Assembly: GCA_004297725.1 (NCBI GenBank)
Contig: SCUS01000004.1
Location: 1 to 52,440 of the forward strand
Length of the DNA: 52,440 nucleotides
Reading direction: 5' to 3'
DNA from: Myxococcaceae bacterium
GTDB taxonomy: Bacteria > Myxococcota_A > Polyangia > Polyangiales > Ga0077539
Part shown: in pieces, positions 44,017 to 51,496 of the stretch
Layout: every line of letters begins with the position of its first letter
Numbering within the stretch: position 1 is the stretch's first letter
Notes under the pieces: model-generated
Database searches by the model: none
What the model was told of the DNA's origin: nothing
What the model saw: only the letters and a program-made list of their open reading frames with translations
Position numbers and translations under genes: made by a program

Positions 44017-44577
44017 TCAGCGTCGCGGCGCGCTGCCGCGGAGGTCGCCACGGAGGAGAACCCCCCAGACGGCGTCGTAGGGGTGGACCTCCCGCACCGG
44101 CTCGCCGTTGCGAAACACCGCCCGGCCTTCGTTGGCCCACGCGAAGATTCCCCCGTCGAGGTTCTGCACGTCGCGAACGCCGACCTGGGCGAGCGAGCGG
44201 GCGACGATCGCGCTGCGGTAGCCCACCGAGCAGTACACCACGATCGGGCGCTCGCGCCGGTCGCCCACCTGCGCCCGCAGCGGCCGCGAAGGATCGAGAC
44301 GAAGCGCGCCGCGCAGGTGACTGACCGCGAACTCGGCCTCTGTGCGAGTGTCGAGTAGGAGCGGAGCGGTCGCCCCGCCGACGCTCATGGCCGCGGCGAG
44401 CGCCCCGGCGTCGATGCGACGTACCTCAGGGAAGCGTCGGGCGACGAGGGCCCGGACCTGGCCGAGCGACGTCGTCGGTCCGAGCTGGGCGAAGGCGACG
44501 GCGCACGCGAGGAGCACGGTCATCGTGGCGCCGAAGATGCCCAGCCACCGTCGGCTCAATCGGGCTTGCACGAGCAC
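44017..44577 (-). CDS. Membrane-anchored rhodanese-domain protein
   Basis: A 186-residue protein with an N-terminal helix (WLGIFGATMTVLLACAVAFA) and one rhodanese domain: LLLDTRTEAEFAVSHLRGAL and an active-site loop with Cys116 (VVYCSVGYRSA), then NLDGGIFAWANEG. It would transfer sulfur or bind thiols at the outer face of the membrane. The GTG start at 44,577 lies inside the end of the ECF sigma gene (22 nt overlap), so the two are coupled. It is convergent with the MerA-like gene. Confidence 0.85.
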   Translation of the reverse strand: MLVQARLSRRWLGIFGATMTVLLACAVAFAQLGPTTSLGQVRALVARRFPEVRRIDAGALAAAMSVGGATAPLLLDTRTEAEFAVSHLRGALRLDPSRPLRAQVGDRRERPIVVYCSVGYRSAIVARSLAQVGVRDVQNLDGGIFAWANEGRAVFRNGEPVREVHPYDAVWGVLLRGDLRGSAPRR

Positions 44578-45281
44578 CTCGTCGGGCGGCGGCGGGGAGC
44601 GCGAGCTCGTGGAGGAGCCAGAACGCCCGTCGCGTCGTCTCCGCCCATCCGCGAGGGGGGCCGTCCCTCATAGGTCTTGCGGATCACGTTGTAGGCGCGA
44701 TGAACGCGCACCTTCATCGCGGTCACCGACGCCCCCGCCGCGCTGGCGGCCTCAAGCAGCGAGAGGTCCTCGACGCTTACCAGGCGAATCGCCTCCGACT
44801 GGATCTCCGTCAGTCGGGTGAGGCCGACGACCAGCGCCTCGCGGTATCGGCTGTCGATCTCCGACACGCCCGCGCCCGGCGGCTCGTGCTCCGTGGCGAG
44901 CTCTGGCAACACGCCATCGTCCGTCAGATGATCCCGCGATCGACGCCTCCTGCGCATCTCGTCCAGCATGGTTCGTCGGGCGATCGCCAGCACCCAGGGC
45001 TTCAGCGGGGAGCCGAGCGCGTACTGCCCTCGGGCTCCCCAGAGCTTCACGAAGGTCTTCTGGGTGAGGTCCTCGACCGCGTGCTCGTCGCGCATCATCG
45101 ACAGGAGAAACCTCCTGATGTGCCCATGGAGCAGGTGGAACAGGGGCCCGAACGATCGCTCGTCGCCCTTGGCGACCGCGGCCATCAGCGCCTCCATGGG
45201 CAGCCAGGCATGCCTCGTGGTCCTCGCCCGTGGGTGTCCTGGGACCTCGATGGAGCCGCGAACTCGTTCCGCAGGGGACAT
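44556..45281 (-). CDS. ECF RNA polymerase sigma factor (second)
   Basis: A 241-residue sigma factor: region 2 (RSFGPLFHLLHGHIRRFLLS, DEHAVEDLTQKTFVKLWGAR, SPLKPWVLAIARRTMLDEMR) and region 4 (LTEIQSEAIRLVSVEDLSLL, EAASAAGASVTAMKVRVHRA). Past region 4 is a basic tail ending CSCKPD; CorE-type sigmas carry Cys-rich metal-sensing tails, but two Cys are too few to claim that. The ATG at 45,281 has AGGAG 5 nt upstream. The rhodanese gene overlaps its end; no zf-HC2 gene is adjacent. Promoter site I sits directly before the start. Confidence 0.87.
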   Translation of the reverse strand: MSPAERVRGSIEVPGHPRARTTRHAWLPMEALMAAVAKGDERSFGPLFHLLHGHIRRFLLSMMRDEHAVEDLTQKTFVKLWGARGQYALGSPLKPWVLAIARRTMLDEMRRRRRSRDHLTDDGVLPELATEHEPPGAGVSEIDSRYREALVVGLTRLTEIQSEAIRLVSVEDLSLLEAASAAGASVTAMKVRVHRAYNVIRKTYEGRPPSRMGGDDATGVLAPPRARAPRRRPTRCSCKPD

Positions 45282-45288
45282 GCAACTC

Positions 45289-45315
45289 CTGTCGCGCTGG
45301 GGGGCCGATCGTTAC
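45289..45315 (-). promoter_or_regulatory. ECF-type promoter variant, site I (GTAACG-N15-CGACAG)
   Basis: Reading leftward, GTAACG (45,315-45,310), a 15 bp spacer and CGACAG (45,294-45,289), only 7 bp from the sigma-factor ATG. If used, the transcript would be leaderless and the AGGAG at the same place would not be transcribed. The conflict lowers confidence. The rest of 45,282-45,454 holds nothing else recognised. Confidence 0.45.
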
Positions 45316-45454
45316 ACCGGAGTCCCACAAGATGCGCCGGCGCCATCCGCCAGGGCGTCCCCCGGGGCCTGGACGGACGGTATCGCCGACAGTCGCAGAG
45401 GAGCGCCATCATCGCGCCGCGTGGGCGTGGAGGTCGTGCCGGGCGGGTGCCCCA

Positions 45455-46282
45455 TCACCGGCGCGCGGCGACGACGAAGTCCACGATCACCTCGACCACG
45501 CCCGGCTGCGGCGCGAACATGCCGGTGCCGTGCGCGCCCGGGTCGTACTCGCGGAAGGTCCACCGCGCGGGGGCCCCGGGTTGCAGCGCTGCGCTCCATG
45601 CGCGCTCGACGCGTGAGTACACGAAGAGCGACGGCGTCGCGTCGAGGCGATCGCGGTGAGCGGCGTAGCGGGTCTGCGCCTCGGTGTACGTTCCGCCGGT
45701 CAGGAAGACGATGCCCGCAGGGCGCGTGTCGTCGTCCGCCGCGACGACGTAGTCGACGACCGACGCGCTGCCGTTGGAGGCCCCGACGAGCACCACGCGC
45801 GACGGGTCGACCGCGCACGGCTGCGCCCGCAGGAACTCGAACGCCGCCTGCACGTCGCGGGCTCCACCCGGGCCGAGGTAGGCGTCCCTCGCGACCCCGT
45901 CGGAGTTGCCCGCACCGCGACGGTCGACGTTGAGCACCGTGACGCCGCGCGCGACCAGGGCCTCGACGACGTCGCGAGGGTAGTTGCTACGGTTGTTCGA
46001 GGGCGGAATCATGTGGAGCAGGATGGCGCCGGGGCCACCGGCGAATCCAGGAGTCGCGAGGTCGGCCTCCAGGCGCACGCCGTCGCTCGTCGTGAACGAG
46101 ACGACCGCCGTGCTGGCCTCGCAGCGGGCGAGCACGTCGGAGGAGACGCTCGCATCGACCGCGGGCGGGACGTCGATCGTGGGAGGGACATCGTTGTTCA
46201 CCGCCCCGGGAGGGGGCGCAGGGGACGGGCCCGCGCAGGCTGAGGCGCAGAGGGCAACGAGGAGAGACGCGCGGGGGAGCAT
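45455..46282 (-). CDS. Alpha/beta-hydrolase lipoprotein
   Basis: A 275-residue lipoprotein (lipobox SAC, Cys16) followed by a Pro/Val-rich spacer and an alpha/beta-hydrolase domain. The domain shows an oxyanion-type strand (GAILLHMIPPSNNRSNYPRD), the nucleophile elbow VGASNGSAS, LNVDRRGAGNSDG and a late His in YDPGAHGTGMF. It is probably a periplasmic esterase or peptidase; the substrate is unknown. No good ribosome-binding site precedes the ATG at 46,282. A GTAACC at 46,320-46,315 lies upstream on this strand, but no matching -10 occurs at the usual distance, so its place in the regulon is doubtful. Confidence 0.82.
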   Translation of the reverse strand: MLPRASLLVALCASACAGPSPAPPPGAVNNDVPPTIDVPPAVDASVSSDVLARCEASTAVVSFTTSDGVRLEADLATPGFAGGPGAILLHMIPPSNNRSNYPRDVVEALVARGVTVLNVDRRGAGNSDGVARDAYLGPGGARDVQAAFEFLRAQPCAVDPSRVVLVGASNGSASVVDYVVAADDDTRPAGIVFLTGGTYTEAQTRYAAHRDRLDATPSLFVYSRVERAWSAALQPGAPARWTFREYDPGAHGTGMFAPQPGVVEVIVDFVVAARR

Positions 46283-46350
46283 GGCGGGTGCGGATACGTC
46301 GACGCCTGGGCGCGGGTTACGCTCGCCGTCCGTACGGAGCGGCTCCGGCT

Positions 46351-46377
46351 GTAACGACTTCACGAACTCGGCGAAAG
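46351..46377 (+). promoter_or_regulatory. ECF-type promoter, site G (GTAACG-N15-CGAAAG)
   Basis: GTAACG at 46,351-46,356, a 15 bp spacer and CGAAAG at 46,372-46,377, 58 bp before the peroxiredoxin-like gene at 46,436. Confidence 0.7.
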
Positions 46378-46435
46378 TGACCATCGGCCGCCATCGCCCC
46401 GATGGTCCCCTCCCTGAAGACGAGATGGCCCTCCG

Positions 46436-47152
46436 ATGCGACGAGTCCCCTTCGCCCTGCTCTCCGCACTCGTTCCCGCTTGCGGCGCGCACGCGACGCC
46501 ACCCGCCCAGGCTCCCCCGATCTCCCAATCGCTCCCGGTCGCTGCACCTCGGGCCCAGCGCCCACCTCCGGTGCTGATGCACCCAGCCGAAACCGACCTC
46601 GGACGCCGGGTCTCCGACGCGAGCCTCGGCCCAGGCGCACGTGCGCCGCTGACGCAGCTCTCGGACATCCACGGCGCGCAGGTCGCCCTCTCCACCTGGA
46701 TCGGGCACGGCCCCGTCGCCGTGGTGTTCTACCGCGGCGGCTGGTGCCCTTTCTGCAGCGTGCAGCTCCATGAGCTCGCCGCGCGCTCGTCGGACTTCAC
46801 CCGTCGCGGCGTCCAGCTGCTCGCGATCTCCGTCGATCGCCCCACGGCGGCGGCCGAGGCCGGAGCGCGCTGGCAGATTCCCTTCCCGGTGCTGGCCGAC
46901 CCCGACCTCGCCGCGCACGAGGCCTTCGGGGTCGTGCACACCGCCGACGAGGCCGAGGTCGCGCGCCTGCGATCGCTCGGCATCGACCTGGAGACCGCCT
47001 CGGGGCGCACCCACCATCGCTTCGCCGTCCCATCGATCTTCCTCATCGACGGGGCCGGGCTGATCCGCTGGGCGCACTCCGACCCCGACTACCGGACGCG
47101 CCCCTCCGCGCAGCAGCTGCTCCAGGCCATCGACCAGCTCTCGCTCCAGTAG
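46436..47152 (+). CDS. Peroxiredoxin-like (AhpC/TSA) lipoprotein
   Basis: A 238-residue exported protein (lipobox PAC, Cys16) with a thioredoxin fold. VAVVFYRGGWCPFCSVQLHE carries a C-x2-C (GGWCPFC) at the peroxidatic position, followed by GVQLLAISVDRPTAAAEAG and VPSIFLIDGAGLIRWAHSDP. The GGWCPFC form is that of the 'peroxiredoxin-like family', which acts on peroxides or as a thiol oxidoreductase. It lies 28 bp before nrtS and is transcribed from promoter site G. Confidence 0.87.
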   Translation: MRRVPFALLSALVPACGAHATPPAQAPPISQSLPVAAPRAQRPPPVLMHPAETDLGRRVSDASLGPGARAPLTQLSDIHGAQVALSTWIGHGPVAVVFYRGGWCPFCSVQLHELAARSSDFTRRGVQLLAISVDRPTAAAEAGARWQIPFPVLADPDLAAHEAFGVVHTADEAEVARLRSLGIDLETASGRTHHRFAVPSIFLIDGAGLIRWAHSDPDYRTRPSAQQLLQAIDQLSLQ

Positions 47153-47179
47153 CTGTGGATCACCCGACGGAGACCTCTC

Positions 47180-47443
47180 ATGTCCCATCCTGGTTCACCG
47201 CAGCTCCGTCCGCGCCGCGCTCTGGGAGAGATCGCGCTGACAGAAGCGCGCGGCGTGCTCCCAGCGCTCAAGGTCTCGGTCGTCGTCGGGACGACGCTGT
47301 GCCTCGTCAACCACACCTTCGCGAGCGGTCCCTGGTACCGCATCGGCCTCAACTACCTGGTGCCCTTCGCGGTCTCGACCTGGTCTCGGCTGTCGCTGCT
47401 TCGCTCCATCGAGCGCGAGAGGGTGCGACCCCATGCGCCGTGA
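47180..47443 (+). CDS. nrtS: NrtS-like small nitrate/nitrite transporter
   Basis: An 87-residue membrane protein with two hydrophobic segments, VLPALKVSVVVGTTLCLVNH and IGLNYLVPFAVSTWSRL. The A-L-K-V-x-x-V-V-G-T-x-L-x-x-x-N ... Y-L-V-P-[FY]-x-V-S-T pattern is that of the NrtS family, reported as a small nitrate/nitrite transporter. It follows the peroxiredoxin gene by 28 bp on the same strand and is probably co-transcribed. Homology here is by motif only. The short 104 bp gap to the convergent lipoprotein gene holds nothing recognised. Confidence 0.75.
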   Translation: MSHPGSPQLRPRRALGEIALTEARGVLPALKVSVVVGTTLCLVNHTFASGPWYRIGLNYLVPFAVSTWSRLSLLRSIERERVRPHAP

Positions 47444-47547
47444 GCTCGTCGGAGCGATGGGTCGGTTCGCACGGGTCCGCGATCAAGCAATGGGGTGCGT
47501 GCGTCCGTAGAGGACGTCCGTCGAGCCGCCGTGGCCCGTTCATCCAC

Positions 47548-48678
47548 TCACTGCCCCCGAGCGTCGCCGAGCCGGGGGCGCACCTCGCCCGTCGCGCGAT
47601 ACACGACTCCGTCGAGTGCGTAGGAGGCGCTCGCGTCGCCCCTTACGAGGATGGTCCCCCGCTGGTCGGCGCTCGCGTTTCCAATCTCGCCGCCGACGGC
47701 GATCACCAGCGCGCCGTTGCCCGCGACCGCGTGCAGCGTGTCGGTCGTGAGGGCCCGCGGCGGCCGATAGAATCCGCGGCCGTTGAAGTGCAGCGTCGTC
47801 CCCTGCTGGCCGACGATGAATGCGCTCTCGTCGTGCTCGACCCACACGCCGTTGAGGCCCGGGAGCCCGTCGGACTCCGGCCTCACCTCCCAGGTGAAGC
47901 CCGTGCGCAGAAGGATTCTGCCTCCTCCCGCCCCGCCGACCGCCGCACAGAGCGAGCCCGCTCGGGCGCACGAGACCGTGAAGAGCGCGTCGTCCGCGCC
48001 GAGGCCCGCGGGGACGACGCTCGACCACGCGCCGCCCGCGTCGTCGCGCATCAACAGAGTCGCGCGCGCGCCGACCACGTAGATCCGGTCGCGGTCGCGC
48101 CCGATCTTGTAGAGGTTCACGTCGCGCGCCGCCTCGGGCACCTCGACGCGCGAGAACCCCTCGCCGTCGAAGCGGAGCAGCACGCCGCGCGGGCCGCCGG
48201 GGCGCGCCGAGCCTCCGACGAGGTACACGTCGTCACCGCGTGATCCCCACAAGCCCCAGAGCGTGGGGAGCCCGTCGGGCCACGATCCGCCCAGGTCGAG
48301 CGTCGCGCAGCGCTGGTCCGCCGGGGTGTACCGCAGGACGATGCCGTCCTCGCCCGAGGCCCAGACTGCGTCCCCGATGCCCTGCACCCACCAGAGGGTG
48401 CGCGGGGTACGGCACACGGTGGTGAACGCGCCGTCGGCGTAGCGCACCAGGCGCCCGGCCGCGCCTGCAGGCACCTCCGCCGGGTCGACGGCGACGTAGC
48501 CGCCGACCACGTACGAGGGCCCACCCATCGGCGGAACCCAGGCGCTCAGGAACGCGCCCCCCGGCGCGCCGCTGACCGCCACCCGGAAGATGTCGGCGCC
48601 CGTCGGCGCCCCGTCCGGCGCGCCCGCGCACGCACCTGCGAGGGTCGCGGCGGCCGCGAGCGCAGCGAGGCGCGACAT
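47548..48678 (-). CDS. Beta-propeller-like lipoprotein
   Basis: A 376-residue lipoprotein (lipobox AGAC, Cys17) with repeated strands of the type DDVYLVGG, DRIYVVGARATLLM, SAFIVGQQGTTLHFNGRGF and GALVIAVGG. These are the Kelch/YCF48-like blades common in myxobacterial surface lipoproteins. No catalytic motif. Its ATG abuts the stop of the spondin-like gene with no gap, so it is the last gene of the porin operon (51,338 leftward). Role unknown; possibly a ligand-binding surface protein. Confidence 0.75.
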   Translation of the reverse strand: MSRLAALAAAATLAGACAGAPDGAPTGADIFRVAVSGAPGGAFLSAWVPPMGGPSYVVGGYVAVDPAEVPAGAAGRLVRYADGAFTTVCRTPRTLWWVQGIGDAVWASGEDGIVLRYTPADQRCATLDLGGSWPDGLPTLWGLWGSRGDDVYLVGGSARPGGPRGVLLRFDGEGFSRVEVPEAARDVNLYKIGRDRDRIYVVGARATLLMRDDAGGAWSSVVPAGLGADDALFTVSCARAGSLCAAVGGAGGGRILLRTGFTWEVRPESDGLPGLNGVWVEHDESAFIVGQQGTTLHFNGRGFYRPPRALTTDTLHAVAGNGALVIAVGGEIGNASADQRGTILVRGDASASYALDGVVYRATGEVRPRLGDARGQ

Positions 48679-49872
48679 CTACGGCACCGCGGGGAGCGGC
48701 GCGGAGAGGTGCACCCAGTGCTGCGGTCCCATCTGCGCGCCGTGGAAGGTGTTGTCCGCGTGGAAGGCGACCTCGACGCGGGCCCAGTCGGCGAGGCGTC
48801 CGAAGGTGCGCCCGCCACCGCACTGCGACGTCGGCGAGAGGGTGGTCTCCATCACGCCGCGGCCGATCGCGTCGACCTCGAGCTGCGAGGCGAAGAGCGA
48901 CCGCGTCGGCTGCGCACGCCCGTCGCGGGTCTCGCCGAGCGGGCAGGTGGCGCCGCTCGACGACACGAGCCACGCGGAGTACGCGGCCGCGGGGACGAGT
49001 CCCTCCGCCGTGAGCACGACGTTGGTGTTCACCTGCGTGGCGAAGTCGACGAGGTTAATCGTGATGCGCCCCGCCGCCGAGGACCACCGCGCCTCCGTGT
49101 AGTCCGCCGCCCCGCTCAGGCCCGCCGCGACGGCCGCGTCGCGCATCGCCGCGAAGGTGGTCGCGCCATCGACGCCGTTGCCGACGCTGTACTGCGGCGG
49201 GGACTGCGCCGCGACGGTGCCGTGCGCGGAGCCGTCGCGGGGTCGGATCGGGAGCACCACCTGTGTCCAGTGATTGGGTCCCGGCGCGAAGCCATAGGCG
49301 CGTCGGTCGGCGTGAAACGCGACGTGGATCTCATCCCAGAGGTCGAGGCCGAAGTACGTCGTGCCGGCCGCGTCGGTGTAGCGCGGCTGGAGGGTCACCT
49401 CATGGGTCGCGGCGCCGTCGGCGCCGACGAGGATTCCGTTGGTGCCGACGAGGCTCGCGGGCGCCGGGCCGTCGAACTGCCGCCCCAGCGCGAGGTTGGT
49501 CTTTGGGCCCCGCGACGAGCCGCGCACGCGCACGAGCCATGCGGTGTAGAGCCCGCCGGGGACGAGGCCGCGAAGCGCGAGACGGAAGCGCGTGCCGTTG
49601 CCGTCAGCGCGCACGTCGACCTCGCCGGCGGGGCGCATCCAATCCTGGAACTCGTAGCCCATCATGCCGCTCGTCCCCGCGCTGACGGCGACGCTGCGTA
49701 CATCGGCGAAGGGTGTCGGGAGGTTCCACCCGTTGCCGAGCTGGAAGTGGTCGGGGTTGCGCGGCCGGGCCTCGGCGGCGAAGGGCGACGAGGGGCCCGC
49801 GAAGGGCTCGTCGTCACAGCCGATCGAGGCGAGCGCGAGGCAGAGCGCGGCGGCGCGTTGCAGGTTCGACAT
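48679..49872 (-). CDS. Lipoprotein with two spondin-like repeats
   Basis: A 397-residue lipoprotein (lipobox IGC, Cys19) built of two similar halves. Half one runs from FQLGNGWNLPTPFADVRSVA through LRGLVPGGLYTAWLVR to WDEIHVAFHADRRAYGFAPG and NHWTQVVLPI. Half two runs from YSVGNGVDGATTFAAMRDAA through AEGLVPAAAYSAWLVS to WARVEVAFHADNTFHGAQMG and QHWVHLSAPL. V-x-[VF]-A-F-H-A-D and G-P-x-H-W are conserved in both. This resembles spondin/CHRD-type secreted domains by shape only. It lies between a porin and another lipoprotein, so an outer-surface complex is plausible. Confidence 0.78.
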   Translation of the reverse strand: MSNLQRAAALCLALASIGCDDEPFAGPSSPFAAEARPRNPDHFQLGNGWNLPTPFADVRSVAVSAGTSGMMGYEFQDWMRPAGEVDVRADGNGTRFRLALRGLVPGGLYTAWLVRVRGSSRGPKTNLALGRQFDGPAPASLVGTNGILVGADGAATHEVTLQPRYTDAAGTTYFGLDLWDEIHVAFHADRRAYGFAPGPNHWTQVVLPIRPRDGSAHGTVAAQSPPQYSVGNGVDGATTFAAMRDAAVAAGLSGAADYTEARWSSAAGRITINLVDFATQVNTNVVLTAEGLVPAAAYSAWLVSSSGATCPLGETRDGRAQPTRSLFASQLEVDAIGRGVMETTLSPTSQCGGGRTFGRLADWARVEVAFHADNTFHGAQMGPQHWVHLSAPLPAVP

Positions 49873-49880
49873 GGCGACGC

Positions 49881-51338
49881 TCACAGCGAGAGCCCCACGC
49901 GGGCTCCGAGCTCGTGGAGAAATCCCTGACCCGGAGACGGGAGGTTGGCCGCGGCGCCCTCCACGTGGTTCGCCACGTAGTCGATGGTCCATCGGACGTG
50001 ACGGGTCCACCAGAGGTTGGCGCCCAGCCCGACGGACCAGTAGGTATAGCTGCCCGCGGCCTGACTCGGCCCGAGCTGGTTCACGCCGATCGTGGCGCCG
50101 GGCTGGTATTCGACGCGATCGTACTCGCCGCGCGCGACGAGTTGGAGGTTGAAGCCGCTCGGCGGCGTGCGGTTCGCCTCGACGACGCGCGGCATGGATC
50201 CGACGCCCGGGTCCGAGAGTACGGCGCTCGATCCGACGGGCCAGAACGCGAGCTGCGCGTAGCCGCCGAGGGCCCGCAGCGAGCCGACACCCCGCAGCGG
50301 GACGCCCGCGGCGAGGAGGTTCTCTGCGACGTCGCCCTTCATCCAGATCCCCTCGGCGCGAAACACGACGCGACCGATGGGCACGTTGACCTCCGCCGCG
50401 ACGCGCGCGACGTCGCCTTGCGGCACGGCCGCGATCACGGTCCCGTTGCCGTCGGCGCCCGCGTAGGTGTTGCGAAAGTAGGCGTAGCCCGAGGCCGTGG
50501 AGAGCCAGCCGGGCGACGCGCCGAGCGGCTGGTTGGTGTCGTGGTGCGCGCCAAACGACCCCGACGCGCCGACCTGGAGGCGCGAGAGCGACGACGAGGC
50601 TCCGGCGAAGGGGCGCGCGAAGACGCGGCCGACGACGTCGAAGGCGTTGTCGAGGTTGCGGACGTTGACGCCGTCCCCGTTGAAGAGGCCGACCGAGTAG
50701 TAGAAGCGCCGGTCGGGGAGACCGCCCCACAGCATGAGCCCGGGCTCCTTGGTCGAGGCGCCGAGGTTCCGCACCGTGAACGACCGCTCCATGAAGTCGA
50801 TGACGCGGTCGCTGGTGCGATTCTCGAGGGTGAACGGGAGGTCGAACTGACCGACCTGCACATGGAGCCAGTCGTGGACGTTGAAGGTCACGAACGCGTC
50901 CGTGGTCGCCTGACCGTTGAGAGGCGCGGCGAAGTCGCCTGCGAGCATGAAATCGACGCGCTCGTGGAAGAGCGACCCGAGCAGCTCGGGGCGCAGACGC
51001 CGGAGGAACACGGCCGCGCGAGGCTGGCCGGGTGCCTCGAACGCGGGGGTGTACGCGTACGCGTCGATCTGCATGCGCGCTGAGGGAAACAGCGTGAACG
51101 CGCCGTCGGCGGAACGGAGGAAGAAGAGGCCGTTGTTCCAGCCGGCGGTGAGGGGTGGGGTCGCGGTGGGCGCGGCCGCGGCGGCCTCGAGGGCCCTCAC
51201 CCGCGCCTCGAGCGCACGGACGCGCTCGGTGGCGGCGCCAGGGGGGGCGGGCTGAGCGACGGCGAACCGCGGCGCGAGCGCAACGAGCGCGACCGCGCCG
51301 GTGGCACCGAAGGCTCGGAGGAGGGAGGGGATGGTCAC
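49881..51338 (-). CDS. OprO/OprP-type porin with N-terminal coiled coil
   Basis: A 485-residue outer-membrane protein. It has a signal peptide (AVALVALAPRFAVAQ) and a short trimerisation coiled coil (TERVRALEARVRALEAAAAA). The barrel contains family landmarks FLRRLRPELLGSLFHERVDF, MLAGDFAAP, LHVQVGQFDLPFTLENRTSD, FMERSFTVRNLG and GLMLWGGLPDRRFYYSVGLF, ending in GARVGLSL. OprO/P porins pass phosphate or polyphosphate; selectivity here is unknown. The start is a GTG at 51,338 with no clear ribosome-binding site, 13 bp from promoter site H. It is the first gene of the operon with the two lipoproteins. Confidence 0.88.
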   Translation of the reverse strand: MTIPSLLRAFGATGAVALVALAPRFAVAQPAPPGAATERVRALEARVRALEAAAAAPTATPPLTAGWNNGLFFLRSADGAFTLFPSARMQIDAYAYTPAFEAPGQPRAAVFLRRLRPELLGSLFHERVDFMLAGDFAAPLNGQATTDAFVTFNVHDWLHVQVGQFDLPFTLENRTSDRVIDFMERSFTVRNLGASTKEPGLMLWGGLPDRRFYYSVGLFNGDGVNVRNLDNAFDVVGRVFARPFAGASSSLSRLQVGASGSFGAHHDTNQPLGASPGWLSTASGYAYFRNTYAGADGNGTVIAAVPQGDVARVAAEVNVPIGRVVFRAEGIWMKGDVAENLLAAGVPLRGVGSLRALGGYAQLAFWPVGSSAVLSDPGVGSMPRVVEANRTPPSGFNLQLVARGEYDRVEYQPGATIGVNQLGPSQAAGSYTYWSVGLGANLWWTRHVRWTIDYVANHVEGAAANLPSPGQGFLHELGARVGLSL

Positions 51339-51351
51339 GGCGACGGGGGCT

Positions 51352-51378
51352 ACTTCGGCCCCGGGCCGCGCGCGTTAC
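51352..51378 (-). promoter_or_regulatory. ECF-type promoter, site H (GTAACG-N15-CGAAGT)
   Basis: Reading leftward, GTAACG (51,378-51,373), a 15 bp spacer, CGAAGT (51,357-51,352), then 13 bp to the porin GTG. It is exact in motif and spacing. The IS1595 left end begins only 17 bp behind the -35 element. Confidence 0.72.
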
Positions 51379-51396
51379 ACAGAACTTGAAGATCCG

Positions 51397-51418
51397 GCTC
51401 ATGGGCCCGTCGAGGTGA
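51397..51418. repeat. Left terminal inverted repeat of the IS1595 element
   Basis: 22 bp, exactly complementary to 52,419-52,440. The preceding G (51,396) may also belong to the repeat, since IS1595-type ends commonly begin GGC. Confidence 0.88.
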
Positions 51419-51496
51419 AGCAAGGCAGACCCGCGCCCGAGCGAGCGATCCGAGGGCGCTTGACGCCCGACGGCTGGTGCTTCGGTTGGGGCCACC

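Noticed and set aside
44426..44671. Leftward open frame between the second ECF sigma and the rhodanese gene as an anti-sigma factor
   Set aside because: It overlaps both genes almost completely, has no zinc-finger or membrane helix, and is Arg/Ala-rich as expected for a shadow frame.
46294..46320. GTAACC upstream of the hydrolase lipoprotein as a further regulon site
   Set aside because: At the 15 bp distance the sequence is ACGTAT, not CGAA. A CGACGT occurs at 13 bp, but accepting it would mean relaxing both elements.
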